Origin: Chromera velia
Lineage: Eukaryota > Sar > Chromeraceae
Assembly (NCBI GenBank): GCA_018398765.1
Contig: JAHBMJ010001866.1
Location: 1 to 22,500, forward strand
Direction: 5' to 3'
Length of the DNA stretch: 22,500 bases
Shown here: piece by piece, positions 8,201 through 17,208 of the stretch
Layout: every line of letters begins with the position of its first letter
Position numbering within the stretch: position 1 is the stretch's first letter
The notes under the pieces: generated by a model
The model's database searches: none
The model's input: only the letters and a program-made list of their open reading frames with translations
What the model was told of the DNA's origin: nothing
Program-made: the position numbers and the translations under genes

Positions 8201-11177
8201 AAGCACAGGAGTTGTGGGAGCTTGATCCCCTTGTGCTTTGTGCCCTCGACAGTGTGGGTGTCCCAGAGCCTCCTGTGGCTCTTCCGAAAAGAAACTTTGC
8301 AGTCAGACCTCCTGATCTTTCCGTCGTTGAGCCTGGATGTCTTCTCAAAAGGAGACGGAGGACAAAGACAGCCAAATGCAGGAAAACACGAAGAAACAAA
8401 CGTTCCAAATTCTCCAAGGGAGCAGATCAAGATTCGTCAGATGCAGAGTCATTCAATCACCTTTTATCAATCCGTTTTGGTTCCTGGCCCACAATCAGGA
8501 CTTTACGTGTGGCGAGGGAGATCAGTAAGGGAATGGGGGAAGGAATGGATTTGCTTACAAAGGTAGGTTTGAGAAAACGCGCCCGCTCGACTCTGTCCTC
8601 CGGCGGGCGGCCTGTTTTTTCAGCCTACCGGCTCGAAATGCGCCGTCGTGCGATTGCTCGAGGTCTGGGCCACTACCTCTCGTTTGAGCCCTCAGCAGCA
8701 GCAACAGCAAAGAGTCGAGAGAAAGGAAGAAACAGAGCGTCGCCATTTCAAAACCTCAACGAGATGGGAAGAATGCTTAGGTTGAGGGGGGAAGCTCGAA
8801 CTGTAGCAGCATCCTCTCCGGCACGGCGTGTTGACATTTTCGCATTCGAGTCCACCGGAAGGAGACGGGTCCCTTTCACTGGCCCCTGGCCCGTACACGC
8901 ACAGAAACGTGTGCCCAAAGCCAACGAATTAGAATTGGCTTGCCATGATCCCCGACCTCCAGCACCGCCCCCTCTGTCACTTCAAAAGAAGGGCGAAGGT
9001 CAGAAAGGAGGAAGACACAGAACGCTTCTTCGGATGTGTCCCCACGGCAAAGTCATACTCTCTCCAGAGCAGAGAGAGCTGGACAAAGTTGCACTGATGG
9101 GAGAGGACACAGCTGACTGTCGGGCAGGAAAGAAATTCAGAAGATTGCTGCAGCGCGCTCTGAATCCTCGCAAGCCCGAGCCCCCGCAGGTTCTTCCTGA
9201 GTCACTGTACAGACAGAAATGTCGGAATGCAGAATTATGGAATTGTCACAAGGGAAAAGAAACGCTGATGTCCTCAGATGGTGCGCCGATCTCCCACACA
9301 CCCTGCCGCTCAGCCTCGACACTCCAATCCATTCACCAATCCCCCCACGAGTCCATCACCTCGCATCTTCCAGGAGCGCCTGCTGAAAAAACAGGAGGAC
9401 TCTCATGTCCGTTCAGTCAACCACCAAACGCTCTCACAGGGGGTCGACGAGTGACTTTCGACAAGGAGACATTGCAAAATTTGCCCCCCCATTGCTCTCA
9501 TTCCCAACCGCATTATCTCTCTCTTGAGAATTCAAATTTTGTGACCTCACTCCCTCCGAAGAGACAGCAGACAAAACTGTATGTGCAGACGGACAGCGAC
9601 AAAGAAAACCGAGTCGGAAGCGACGGAAACAACATTACAGCCCCTCCGAACCCTCCCATCAAATCACACTCCACCTCCACGGGACGTTCGGTCAACGTTC
9701 GCAAGCGAGCAGAAGTCCGGAAGGGCCCCAGTCCCTGTCTTTTGGACCTCTCCTCTGTCTCGTCCCCTCGTCACTTGCCGTCTCCTGCAGATGCTCTGAG
9801 CCCCGGCGGTCGAGAAAGAGAAATGTTCAGCCCCGAAAAAGAACTTTTGAGTCCCCCGGGCAGAGAGAGAGAGAAAGAGAGAGGCTCGTTGGGGGCTCAT
9901 ACGGGTGAAATGGGAATGGGAATGGACGCTCTGAGTCCTGGGATGACCTCCGTCTCTTCTCGTGGCGGAGAGGGGAAGTTTAGGTGGGAGGGGGTGGGAA
10001 TGGGAGGAGGAGGAATCATGTCTTTGAGTTCTCTTTCAGGGACAGAGAAAGAGAAAGAGAAAGGAAGGGTCAAAGAAGATGGAGGAGGAGGGGGAGGAGG
10101 AGGAGGACAGTCTCGGAGGGGGGAGAGCTCTCTCGAAGAGGTGAGCACCTGCGCTTTCTTCATCTTTCTTCCTTGTGGGCATGTTTCTTTTTTTTTCTTT
10201 CTCCTTCCTTCCTTCCTTCCTTCCTCTCTTTCATTCATTCTTCCTTCCTTCCTTCCTTCCTTCCTCCTTTCTTTCTTTGTTCCCTCCTTTCTGTCAGTCC
10301 CTTGCCATTTATTTATGTATTCATTCATTCGACGGTGCTTCTCTCCACTTTTGTTTCCTGTCTGCAGGACTCTACCGGAGTCTCTGAGGTCCACCGGACT
10401 GTTGACCAGCTCTCTCTGCCGGGTCGCCAGTCAGAGGCCCCCCCCACCCTTTCTCTTTCAGGAGACGCTGCTGTCCTCGCGCTTTCTGCTCGCTGGCTGT
10501 TTGGAGATGGGGCCCAGAACGGTGAGCAAAACATGAGTGGGTTCAGTGACGGTCCAGTCTCGAGTCCTCTGAGTCTCTCACAGGCGCACCGGAGACGGTC
10601 CAGTCTCGAGGCAGGAGGCAGTGAAATCAGACCCCCTCTTTCCCTTCTGACAGGAGGAACAGAGGGCGCATACCACCCTCTGGTTCCGCATCCGCCTTCA
10701 CCAATTGGTCACACAACCGCAAGACCGCCTCCCGTCTTTCAAAGCTCGCGAAGAATTTTCCGTCCGGCGATGGGTGGAAGACTGGGGGCTTCGTTTGCTT
10801 CTGCCGTGTGTCCAGAACGCATTCGGAGTCTGGGGAAGTCACACCCAGTGCATGGGATGTTGGGGGTGACTGGCAGAGACGGGGGCAGAATCGAGATGGG
10901 CAGTCTCAGACTTGGTCTCGCAGACGGGGGACTAAATCCTTCCTCCAGTTTTGCTGACTGTGCACGGCAGGTACGCCGACTGGAGTTCTACGGGTTCTCT
11001 CGCACTGAGGCCCTAAACGCTCTCCCCCAGGCAGGGCGGATCGACGATCTTGTGTTAGGGGAACGAGGAAACCGTCAATGGCCTTTTGAGCACTCCCTCC
11101 ACCTGCGGGCAGCACTCACACAACGGGAGAAAACACCCCCGTGGCAAGTTCTCGAATCAGACCTCAGCCCTAACTAA
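231..11177 (+). CDS. Very large protein with degenerate cyclic-nucleotide-binding domains and long disordered C-terminus (5' partial, 7 exons in window)
   Basis: Exons 231-387, 776-1410, 2068-2286, 2752-3721, 5374-6386, 7051-10140 and 10368-11177 join in phase (1,0,0,1,0,0) and end at TAA 11175-11177, giving about 2,297 residues; the start lies upstream of the window. Residues 1-264 and 265-337 resemble CNB domains, and the linker [21 protein letters not shown] across the 1410/2068 junction is typical of tandem CNBs. The remainder is Ser/Pro/Arg/Lys-rich and probably disordered: a basic run near 8345-8415, repeated LSPGG/LSPPG + RERE motifs at 9790-9890, and a Gly run before 10110. Donors are mostly GTCAGT-like and acceptors are CAG. 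No catalytic domain was recognised, so it is perhaps a regulatory scaffold (inference). Weak points: an 11-G homopolymer at 885-895 inside exon 2 could hide a frame error, and the 6386/7051 join is uncertain because the frame also stops at TAG 6402-6404, so this could be two genes. The exon structure is my prediction. High confidence in coding content, moderate in the single-gene model. Confidence 0.62.
388..775 (+). other. Intron 1 of the CNB gene
   Basis: Begins GTCAGT at 388 and ends CAG at 773-775. Removing these 388 nt joins phase 1 to phase 1 and restores a Gly codon. It contains T-runs near 533-548 and nothing else of note. Confidence 0.65.
1411..1684. repeat. (GTCA)n/(GGCA)n tetranucleotide array at a splice donor
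   Basis: About 274 bp of GTCA units mixed with GGCA variants, starting exactly at the predicted 5' splice site of intron 2 (1411-2067). The first intron bases are GTCAGTCAG, so the donor is the first unit of the array. Reading frames through it (Ser-Gln-Ser-Val and Arg-Gln-Ala-Gly types) are repeat artefacts. The rest of intron 2, 1685-2067, has a CT run at about 1712-1727 and no other feature seen. Confidence 0.9.
2068..2286 (+). other. Second, truncated CNB domain (exon 3)
   Basis: The exon starts after the CAG ending at 2067 and ends before a GTCAGT donor at 2287; it is 219 nt, phase 0 at both sides. It encodes the linker helix ([14 protein letters not shown]), the entry helix [13 protein letters not shown] and the first barrel strands up to MFLAEGTLS. 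The following exon (2752-3721) continues with [14 protein letters not shown] and then a charged Lys/Arg-rich stretch, with no phosphate-binding cassette or C-terminal barrel strands. Either the domain is genuinely half-length or a small exon in 2287-2751 was missed; I looked there and saw no convincing one. Confidence 0.65.
2287..2751 (+). other. Intron 3 of the CNB gene
   Basis: GTCAGT donor at 2287, and AG acceptor at 2750-2751 at the end of a short (CACG)n run. Phase 0. It has a cluster of ATGCATGC-type palindromes around 2583-2607 and no recognisable exon. Confidence 0.6.
3867..4137. repeat. (ACAG)n/(GA)n array A in intron 4, with an N
   Basis: GGAC units, then ACAG units, two GA runs and more ACAG units, to 4137. 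Position 4052 is an N at a GA/CAGA junction, which looks like an unresolved assembly point. Array length should not be trusted. Reading frames across it (Asp-Arg-Gln-Thr on plus, Cys-Leu-Ser-Val on minus) are repeat artefacts. It lies within intron 4 (3722-5373) of the CNB gene. Confidence 0.9.
4613..5236. repeat. (ACAG)n array B with CAAGACAG variants and GA-rich tail
   Basis: Roughly 570 bp of CAGA units, interspersed from about 4785 onward with five-base CAAGA spacers that create a higher-order pattern. It is followed by GAGAAA-type sequence to about 5236. It lies in the same intron as array A, separated by about 475 bp of non-repeat, A-rich sequence (4138-4612) with no coding signal seen. 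Confidence 0.9.
6387..7050 (+). other. Proposed intron 5 of the CNB gene, or intergenic gap between two genes
   Basis: Donor GTCAGG at 6387, with a second GT four bases upstream at 6383 (GTCAGT), and acceptor CTGCAG ending 7050. Splicing from 6386 to 7051 keeps phase 0. If no splicing occurs, the upstream frame stops at 6402-6404. A stray open frame from 6829 runs through the acceptor into exon 6; its first 74 codons read as non-coding. No other feature seen. Confidence 0.45.
10141..10367 (+). other. Intron 6 of the CNB gene with (TTCC)n tracts
   Basis: GTGAGC donor at 10141 and CTGCAG acceptor ending 10367, phase 0, joining SSLEE to DSTGVSEV. Contains TTCC arrays at about 10204-10225 and 10241-10265. 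Both strands are open across the intron only because of the repeat (Phe-Leu-Pro-Ser on plus, Lys-Glu-Gly-Arg on minus). Confidence 0.75.
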
Positions 11178-11385
11178 ATGAGCAGTTTAATTGACCCCAG
11201 GCTGTACAATATTCAAACATAAATTATGAACTAGTAATACATTCCATTTGTTTATATGAATACTATCTGCATTTTTTTTTTTCATAACCTCTGAACGTTT
11301 GCATTCTTTTTTTTTGTCCTTTATACTTATCTGTATTTCATGTCAAATTTTAATTTTCATCTTAAAGTTTTTATGATACAATTTC
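11178..11385. other. 3' flank of the CNB gene; AT-rich, no feature seen
   Basis: After the TAA at 11175-11177 the base composition turns abruptly AT-rich, with T-runs at about 11272-11282 and 11307-11316. Presumably it holds the 3' UTR and polyadenylation region, but I see no decisive signal. Confidence 0.4.
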
Positions 11386-11632
11386 ATCATCATCATCGTC
11401 ATACGCCATCGTTGTCTGCCTAGACTAGTGGCCTAGCCTTCGAAGCTTCCAACGTTTGGCAAGAGACAAGCTCGGCAGCCCTCCCCCAAAAGAGAAAGCA
11501 TATGCAAAAACTAGCAAAAACACAATAAATGACCCCCAGCGGCTCAAAAGGGGCTTGTCCTGAACTATGAGAAAAGGTCGGCTTTAAACGCTGATCTGTA
11601 GGATCAAAGGGTGGCCAGGGGGAGCCAAGCTA
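11386..11632. repeat. Dispersed ~250-bp repeat, copy 1
   Basis: Shares long blocks in the same order and orientation with 12413-12661: CATACGCCATC, TCTGCCTAGACTAG, GCTTCCAACGTT, GCAGCCCTCCCCCAAA, CAGCGGCTCAAAAGGG, CTTGTCCTGAACTAT, GAGAAAAGGTCGGCTTTA, TAGGATCAAAGGGTGGCC and GCCAAGCTAC. It has no coding potential and no recognised RNA structure. It ends where a MITE begins at 11631/11633. Confidence 0.85.
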
Positions 11633-11963
11633 CATCAGTGGGATAACTCAAACCAAATTTTCCTAATAATTATTTTTTTATAACCACTATTTAAAAAATA
11701 ATAATTATTTTCATCATGAACAAAAATACGTTTCACAAGCGGCAAGCCTTAGTGGGCTTAATCAAAGTTTTAAAACACATTATTTTAAGAACTTTGATTC
11801 GTTTTTCACCTAAAAACACGCCATAAATATGACAAAATTTTATGGTAAAGTTGAGGGTTTTGCATAATTATTATGGCTTATTATCGGTTTAGGACAATTA
11901 TCATTGGTATTATCTAAATAATGGCCTTATTTCAATAATCATTATTGAGTTATCTCAGTGATG
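11633..11963. mobile_element. 331-bp MITE with TA target duplication (Tc1/mariner-like)
   Basis: The left end at 11633-11651 and the reverse complement of the right end at 11945-11963 share CATCA.TG.GATAACTCAA, 17 of 19 bases. Each end is bordered by TA (11631-11632 and 11964-11965), the duplication expected of Tc1/mariner transposition. The interior is AT-rich and non-coding with two further hairpins, arms at about 11665-11683/11690-11709 and 11760-11775/11786-11802. It is too small to encode a transposase, so it would have been moved in trans. The superfamily is inferred from the TA duplication and the CA start of the ends. Confidence 0.72.
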
Positions 11964-11965
11964 TA

Positions 11966-12412
11966 TCCGCCTTTTTCTATCTTGTCTCGAGATAGATCTC
12001 TTTTTCTTTATTCTCTTTGCTTTTCCCCGACTAGTGTTTGAATAGTGGGAAACCTACGCCATCACAGCCGTCCTAAAGTACTCCATGGCGTGTGATTACG
12101 TGTGACTTGTCATCCTGACCCAGGTGCATAGAAAACCCCCCTCGAGTCATGCCTCCAGATTTTTGCCGTCTCTTCCGATTTTCTTCTTCTACACAGCTGC
12201 TGCACCGCCTTTTCAAAAACTAGCCACGGGCGTGAGCGCGGCTTACAATTTATCTAGCTCTAGTCTAGCTTTTTTTATTGAAATATTTAAAATTTATTTG
12301 TCTTAGTTAGTCTTTAAAAGTATAGTTTTATGGCTATTAGCTAGGCCATTAGACTAGATAGTAAGATGTAATAATATTCTATTGCATAATTGAAAGGTGG
12401 GATATAATGGTA
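11966..12412. other. AT-rich spacer, no gene seen
   Basis: Between the MITE and repeat copy 2. Contains short CTAG-rich segments around 12253-12360 and one 60-codon open frame (12124-12306) without coding character. Nothing supportable. Confidence 0.4.
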
Positions 12413-12661
12413 TCATCATTATCATACGCCATCATCGTCTGCCTAGACTAGAAGGCCTACGGCTTCCAACGTTCGGCAAGAGACCAGCTTAGCAGCCCTC
12501 CCCCAAAGGAGAAAGGACACACAATTTTGTCGACAAATGACCCTCAGCGGCTCAAAAGGGTCTTGTCCTGAACTATATGAGAAAAGGTCGGCTTTATAAA
12601 TGCTAGTATGTAGGATCAAAGGGTGGCCGGGGTCCGGGCAGGTCCGGGGAAGCCAAGCTAC
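12413..12661. repeat. Dispersed ~250-bp repeat, copy 2
   Basis: Direct copy of 11386-11632, about 1.03 kb downstream, diverged by substitutions and small indels: ATATATGAG for ATATGAG, and an extra GGTCCGGGCA block before GCCAAGCTAC. The sequence after GCCAAGCTAC is uninterrupted here, while in copy 1 the MITE starts at that TA. Confidence 0.85.
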
Positions 12662-13218
12662 CTGCCTTGCCAGCAGTGAAGTTCTTCTAATATATATAAT
12701 CTCATCTTTCTTATGGTATATCCCTAGGTATATCTTGAGCATTATACTCCAAACTTATAGATAAAAAGTCTTAAGCTTATAAAAATTAAGCGAAACTAAG
12801 TAACTTTGAAAACAAAAAAAAGAAGAGGGAGATTCGATCATTTTTTTTTCACTTTATCACTAGAAGATTAAAAATTGATCTGGGTCATCTGGCTTTTTAA
12901 CTAACTATAGTGTTTTTAAATTTAAAGGGTACATCAATAGAAAGTATACAAAGGCAGCCTGATCTTTCAGCCCACCCTAGCTGAAGATGAAGAAAGAAAG
13001 AGAAGTGAGGGGCAGTATGGTATTGAGATGTGAAGTGGAAAAGATTTTGGACCGAGGTGTCTGCAGAAGAGGGCACCGCTATTAGGTGAAGTGGGTTGGA
13101 TAGCTGAAAGACCCTCACCTGGGAGCCAGCAGCTTTGATGAAGAAATATGCCTCTTAAGAGATTGAAGCTTTTGATCTGAAGTGTTGAATCAGATTAAGG
13201 CAGTATAGTGTGGTGTCC
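12662..13218. other. AT-rich spacer, no gene seen
   Basis: Contains a minus-strand 73-codon frame (12897-13118) with no recognisable motif or composition bias. No RNA gene or repeat boundary was recognised. Confidence 0.35.
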
Positions 13219-14404
13219 CGCATGCCGGGGGTGAGTAGGGTGCTTTTTGCCCCCCCCTCTGCATAGGAGACCGGCGCTTTTCCGCAAAAAACTCGTTCTC
13301 ATAATTGGTAAGGAGTCAAAAGCTAAAAATTTATGTAAAAAGACGTTGTAACGATAGAAAACGAACTATGGAACAGATTTTTTATATCATTTCTAGAAAT
13401 ATAGGCTGCCATACGAATTTTGTAAGTTTTATACTGTTTTTCTTACTATTCAAAACGGTTAAAAAATGGCCTTAAAATCAAAAAATTTGTATGACAGCCT
13501 ATGTTTCTAGAAATGAAACTGGAAATGCAGACAGTCACTGAGTGTGTGCATGCAACGTATGCATGACTGCTATGAAGTGAAATGAATTCAATCTTCCAGT
13601 CAGTGTGTGGTGGTACCAGCAGACTATATGGTATGTCGAGTGTTCGTCTGAAGGGCTTCTGCCCAGAGCCACTGTGTACAGCTTCTTCACTGTAGCCCTG
13701 TACTGTATGTGTTCTTCGATCACCAGTGCACCCCCTAAAAGACCCACATCCCGATCCATGCACCTGATGGAGCGGCGCAGTCCGGCACCGCGGCTGGCCT
13801 ACGTGCATACATGTACATCGATGCGTCATGCGTGATCATGCATGCATGCAATTTGAGCAATAGATTCAGAGTCACAGAATTTGGTTGATTCACAACAAAC
13901 AATCGGATGTTGCAAAGACACACAGACTTACAGTCTTGTTAAGACACGACCCGGCTTTCTGTATCTGAGCTAGCGGAGCCCAAGTATAGCCGATCTAATT
14001 CACACATTTCCGCAAAAGACTCGTTCTCATAATTGGTAAGGAGTTAGAAGCTGAAACTTTGTGTAAGAAGACGTTGTGACGATAGAAAAAGAACTATGGA
14101 ACAGATTTTTTATATTATTTCTAGAAACATAGGCTGCCATACAAATTTTTTGATTTTCTGGTCATTTTTTAACGGTTTTTAACAGTAAGAAAAACGGTAT
14201 GAAACTCATAAAATTTATATGCCAGCCTATGTTTCTAGAAATAATATAAAAAATCTGTTCCATAGTTCTTTTTTTATCGTTACAACGTCTTTTTACACAA
14301 AGTTTCAGCTTCTAGTAACTCCTTACCAATTTTAAAAATAAGTTTTTTGCGGAAATGCGCCGTTTTAGGGGGGCAAAAAGCATCCCACTCGCCCCCGGCA
14401 TGCG
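13219..14404. mobile_element. Foldback element with ~290-bp inverted arms
   Basis: Left arm 13219-13513 and right arm about 14118-14404 are inverted copies. The ends read CGCATGCCGGGGG[TC]GAGT.GG.TG, followed by CTTTTTGCCCCCC, the shared ATAATTGGTAAGGAGT, GACGTTGTAACGAT, GAACTATGGAACAGATTTTT and TTTCTAGAAA segments. Each arm is itself built on a palindrome: 14007-14355 folds on itself almost completely, while its counterpart 13279-13516 keeps only part of its second half. The loop at 14140-14220 is the reverse complement of the loop at 13410-13495, showing that the two copies are inverted relative to each other. No target duplication was recognised. The central 13517-14006 is unrelated single-copy sequence. 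Confidence 0.7.
13535..13759 (-). pseudogene. Possible gene fragment inside the foldback element
   Basis: A 74-codon minus-strand frame begins MDRDVGLLGGALVIEEHIQY and continues with ATVKKLYTVALGRS. The amino-acid texture is protein-like compared with the surrounding AT-rich noise, but no family is recognised, no splice context is convincing, and it is bounded by the element's arms. It may be captured or decayed coding sequence, or chance. Confidence 0.2.
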
Positions 14405-14874
14405 CTTAGAAAATAATAACTTTTTCCTGCAGCCTAACATTAGAAGTATTCAGCTAGCTCTGGATATGTGAATAACTCTAAAAGAATAGATCTGGGTAGC
14501 CTTCATGATGCCGGTAAGTACTATGAAGGGGTTTTCGTGGGAGAGACACGTCCTGCTTGCTTGTACCCAATGAGAATCGAGCGGTTTCTCTCATTCGGGG
14601 CAAACAAGACGGTGGTACGTGATGTGTGCATCGCTCCTAAATCGACTCAATGACATGCATGTAATCAAAGGACTCGCGCATGTAATCTGATTCAGGTCAG
14701 TCAATTTATATCAATTATTTTCATATTACAGCTCTCTGTGCCCCCTTTCTCTGCATAATAAAAAAGCCCGATACTATGTCAAGAGTGTAAAGGAGGAGTT
14801 TTATACATGTTCTCAGTCTTGAAGTTTCTGATCGACTCATTCACTGTGGGGAAACGAAATGATGAACGCAACCA
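14405..14874. other. Spacer with weak 61-codon frame, nothing supportable
   Basis: A plus-strand frame at 14468-14653 (starting at GTG, containing KYYEGVFVGETRPACLYP) is open but has no recognisable domain, start context or partner. The rest is AT-rich without features. Confidence 0.25.
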
Positions 14875-15180
14875 TCTAAAGGAACTCTCTCTTAGAGATC
14901 ACCATCGGAATGGTGGTCGTCTTCATCCCTTCTCGCTTCAGGAAGTCAATCAGCCTTCCGTTCAATGACATCTCATTGTTGTCTGTGCTGAGCCCCTCTT
15001 GCTCTGCCTATGCAATCATCTTGGCAAGCAGAGCGTCGGCGGATGCATTGAGCTTTCGCTTTTCACTGTCTGTGTTGTCAGGGAGTCTACTAAAAAGCTC
15101 TTAAAGTTTGAGTCCGTATACCATTGGCAACCTAACGGAGGTGCTGGGTCTCAGCGGGTCAGTCAGTCTCTCGGCTGCTT
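14875..15180 (-). pseudogene. Decayed protein-coding remnant with in-frame stops
   Basis: Reading the minus strand from about 15180 down to 14880, one frame gives protein-like segments broken by stops: RPSTSVRLPMVYGLKL, stop, ELFSRLPDNTDSEKRKLNAS then ADALLAKMIA, stop, and AEQEGLSTDNNEMSLNGRLI followed by DFLKREGMKTTTIPM and VISKRE, then stop. The frame stays constant while the stops are single codons, which suggests an old gene or transposon protein. No family is recognised. Sequence at 15190-15395 on the same strand (starting ATG ACT GTG at about 15393) may be its 5' part but is also broken. Confidence 0.4.
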
Positions 15181-15534
15181 CTGCTCTCTACTAGTCTTCT
15201 TTCGTCTTATTTTTTAAGTTGGATCCAGGTGGTCTGTCTCGCTATCTCCTTTCCTGCTTCTCTTTTTTGTCTTCTGTTCTTTATCTCTTCGAGGGCGTCT
15301 CGTCACCTGCCTCTTGGTCAACCTGAATGACAACTTCTCGATCATCAGGTCGACCGAAGGATACATGGGGACCTGGACGGCGCGCCACAGTCATAATACT
15401 AGAGGACCATATAGGTTTAGATTAAAATATAAAGGATAAAATTTGTATGATAAATTGTATAATAATTTAATAAATTGATATGCAATCGATATCACATGAA
15501 GCAGCGTCGCTCATGTGCAAGTATGCCTTGCCCA

Positions 15535-15542
15535 GCCTTACC
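15535..15542. repeat. Left 8-bp target-site duplication
   Basis: GCCTTACC, identical to 17243-17250, directly abutting the inverted terminal repeats of the 15543-17242 element. Confidence 0.75.
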
Positions 15543-15608
15543 CATAGTTGCCATAGTACACGATACTATACTGGAATTCCAGTATACTAAGACCCCTTAT
15601 ACTCAATG

Positions 15609-15628
15609 TGATAGTATAATATACTATC
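15609..15628. repeat. Subterminal palindrome, left side of the 8-bp-TSD element
   Basis: GATAGTATAATATACTATC at 15610-15628 is palindromic around a central A. It matches 17209-17227 (GATAGTACAATGTACTATC) except for a compensated pair of changes. A second perfect 20-bp palindrome centred on GGAATTCC lies at 15567-15586. They may be transposase-binding sites (inference). Confidence 0.6.
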
Positions 15629-16284
15629 CTAACAATACTATGAATAAATATTAATTAATATTAGTATTTTCTCAGCGTTATAGGCTATCTATCAACTATT
15701 ACGCAGCATCTAGGCAGAGTTTAACGTTTGATAACATATTTAAAAGATTTTTTGAGAGTGAAGACTAGTTAAAACATTTGTAGGGCCTCTAGAATGAGTG
15801 AATGAATGAGAAGGAGCGCGTGCACCACAGAGTTCACTTCGCTGAATACCCCCCCCCCATNCCCCCCCCCCCCCCCTCAAACAGCCCCCTCGTGGGAGCA
15901 CAGACCAAATGCCTTCAAGTGAGCCTCTAAGAGCTCTCCCTTGGAGTCTGCATCAAATGCATACCCATCTTCCCACTTGCATAAACCCAGGGCCTCAATG
16001 CCGTGGATTCGCGTCTTGGACATCGGGACCCCCGCCTACTTCTGGTGCAGGCGGAGGAGGCGGAGGTTCGTGTAGGTGCGTACCTCCAGATTCTGATCTT
16101 CCTGTATCAAATGGTTTTTCTTCGAAATGACGGCACGCTCAAAAATTAAAAATGCGTGCTTTTTGGTTCTGCTGGGTCAAGCTCATCTCAGTCTAAAACA
16201 CCACAAAATTCGTCAATTAGAGGGGCCCGGCGCTGTTCGTAGCCTCTTATGAGCTCATAGATACATACTCTGAGAAAGATAGAC

Positions 16285-16953
16285 ATGATTCCATTCGGTA
16301 GAGAGTATATGTATCAGAAGATTACGCATGCTGCACTCAGGTCCAGATTTATTTCGTTTCCTCTGCCGTTCGTTACGGCTTACAGGTTCAGGTTTTTCGT
16401 ACAGGAGTGCACAATTGAAGAGGATCTAGAAAAGGCCTGGGATCGTTTGCTCGAACTGACCAGTCCAGAACTCCCGAACTTGATCAGGCTTGAGGAGACC
16501 CCCCTGGGATTCCTTCGAGTCTTGGACATCAATGTGCACCAAGGCTTGGGAGTCCGTTTCCTTCCTGGTAAGGTTGAACCAAGTAAGGTGATCTGGGACC
16601 TGCAGAAGGTTCGCCAGGAAGACGTCCCGGAGGAGGGGTGGGGATACTGTCTGCTCAAGATGAAGCGGTATAAGAAGGACTAGCCCTGCATCGTAGATGT
16701 CCGTTGGGGGGACTCTACTTTACTTCTGGTAGGGAACGGTAAAAAATATTGTACGCACTATGGATACGCTTCTTTTAACAAGTGCACTCGTTGTGGGCTA
16801 GGTTGCGGGTTTGTGTGCTTCTGTTTGAAAGAGTGCCAAAGAGCGTGTGCGAAAGCGTATTATGGTACCATCAATGAGGCTCGGTCCTGCTACGAGGCCA
16901 CTCCATGTGGGATTGTGAAGGGATGGATGAACAAAATGGAGGAGTCTGCCTGA
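16285..16953 (+). pseudogene. Cys-rich protein with one in-frame TAG, carried inside the 15543-17242 element
   Basis: ATG at 16285 opens a frame that stops at TAG 16681-16683 after 132 codons. The same frame then stays open for another 89 codons, to TGA 16951-16953. The first part has an acidic, Leu-rich segment (about 16405-16560) and ends near WGYCLLKMKRYKKD. The second part begins PCIVDVRWGDSTLLLVGNG and has eleven Cys, in the order YC...KCTRCGLGCGFVCFCLKEC..AC...SC...PC, which looks like a zinc-binding module. The FC..ECQ segment recalls MYND fingers and the spacing also loosely recalls the C-terminal Cys-rich domain of piggyBac-type transposases; neither match is secure. Protein-like sequence on both sides of the stop implies a recent single nonsense change or readthrough. 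A CAG at 16402-16404 could be an upstream splice acceptor, so the true start may be earlier. Confidence 0.55.
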
Positions 16954-17208
16954 TTGACTGTATGACTGACTGATTTAGACTAACTCTGTCTAAATATCGT
17001 ATATCCTTCATAGAGTAACTGCATTATTGATTTCTCCTAACATTTCTCCTAGCGTCAATGATTGATTGACTATAATTGATCTAATTGATTTTCAGTTATT
17101 TAAATTTTTCATAGTTATATAGTGAGCATATAGGTATATTATAAGTATGAGGTATACCCGGCCCCTCCCCCCCTTAGGTACATCAGGTACTATCTTATTA
17201 TCCTATCC

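Noticed and set aside
9897..10394. Minus-strand Lys-Glu-Gly-Arg-rich frame
   Set aside because: Shadow of the TTCC tracts in intron 6 and of exon 6 on the opposite strand.
16670..16705. A tiny intron removing the TAG at 16681 (GTATAAG to CGTAG)
   Set aside because: It would be 29 nt and would shift the frame, destroying the Cys-rich continuation.
16741..16910. Firm MYND-finger or piggyBac transposase call for the Cys cluster
   Set aside because: Spacing only partly matches either family, the expected His is missing, and piggyBac would give TTAA rather than an 8-bp duplication.
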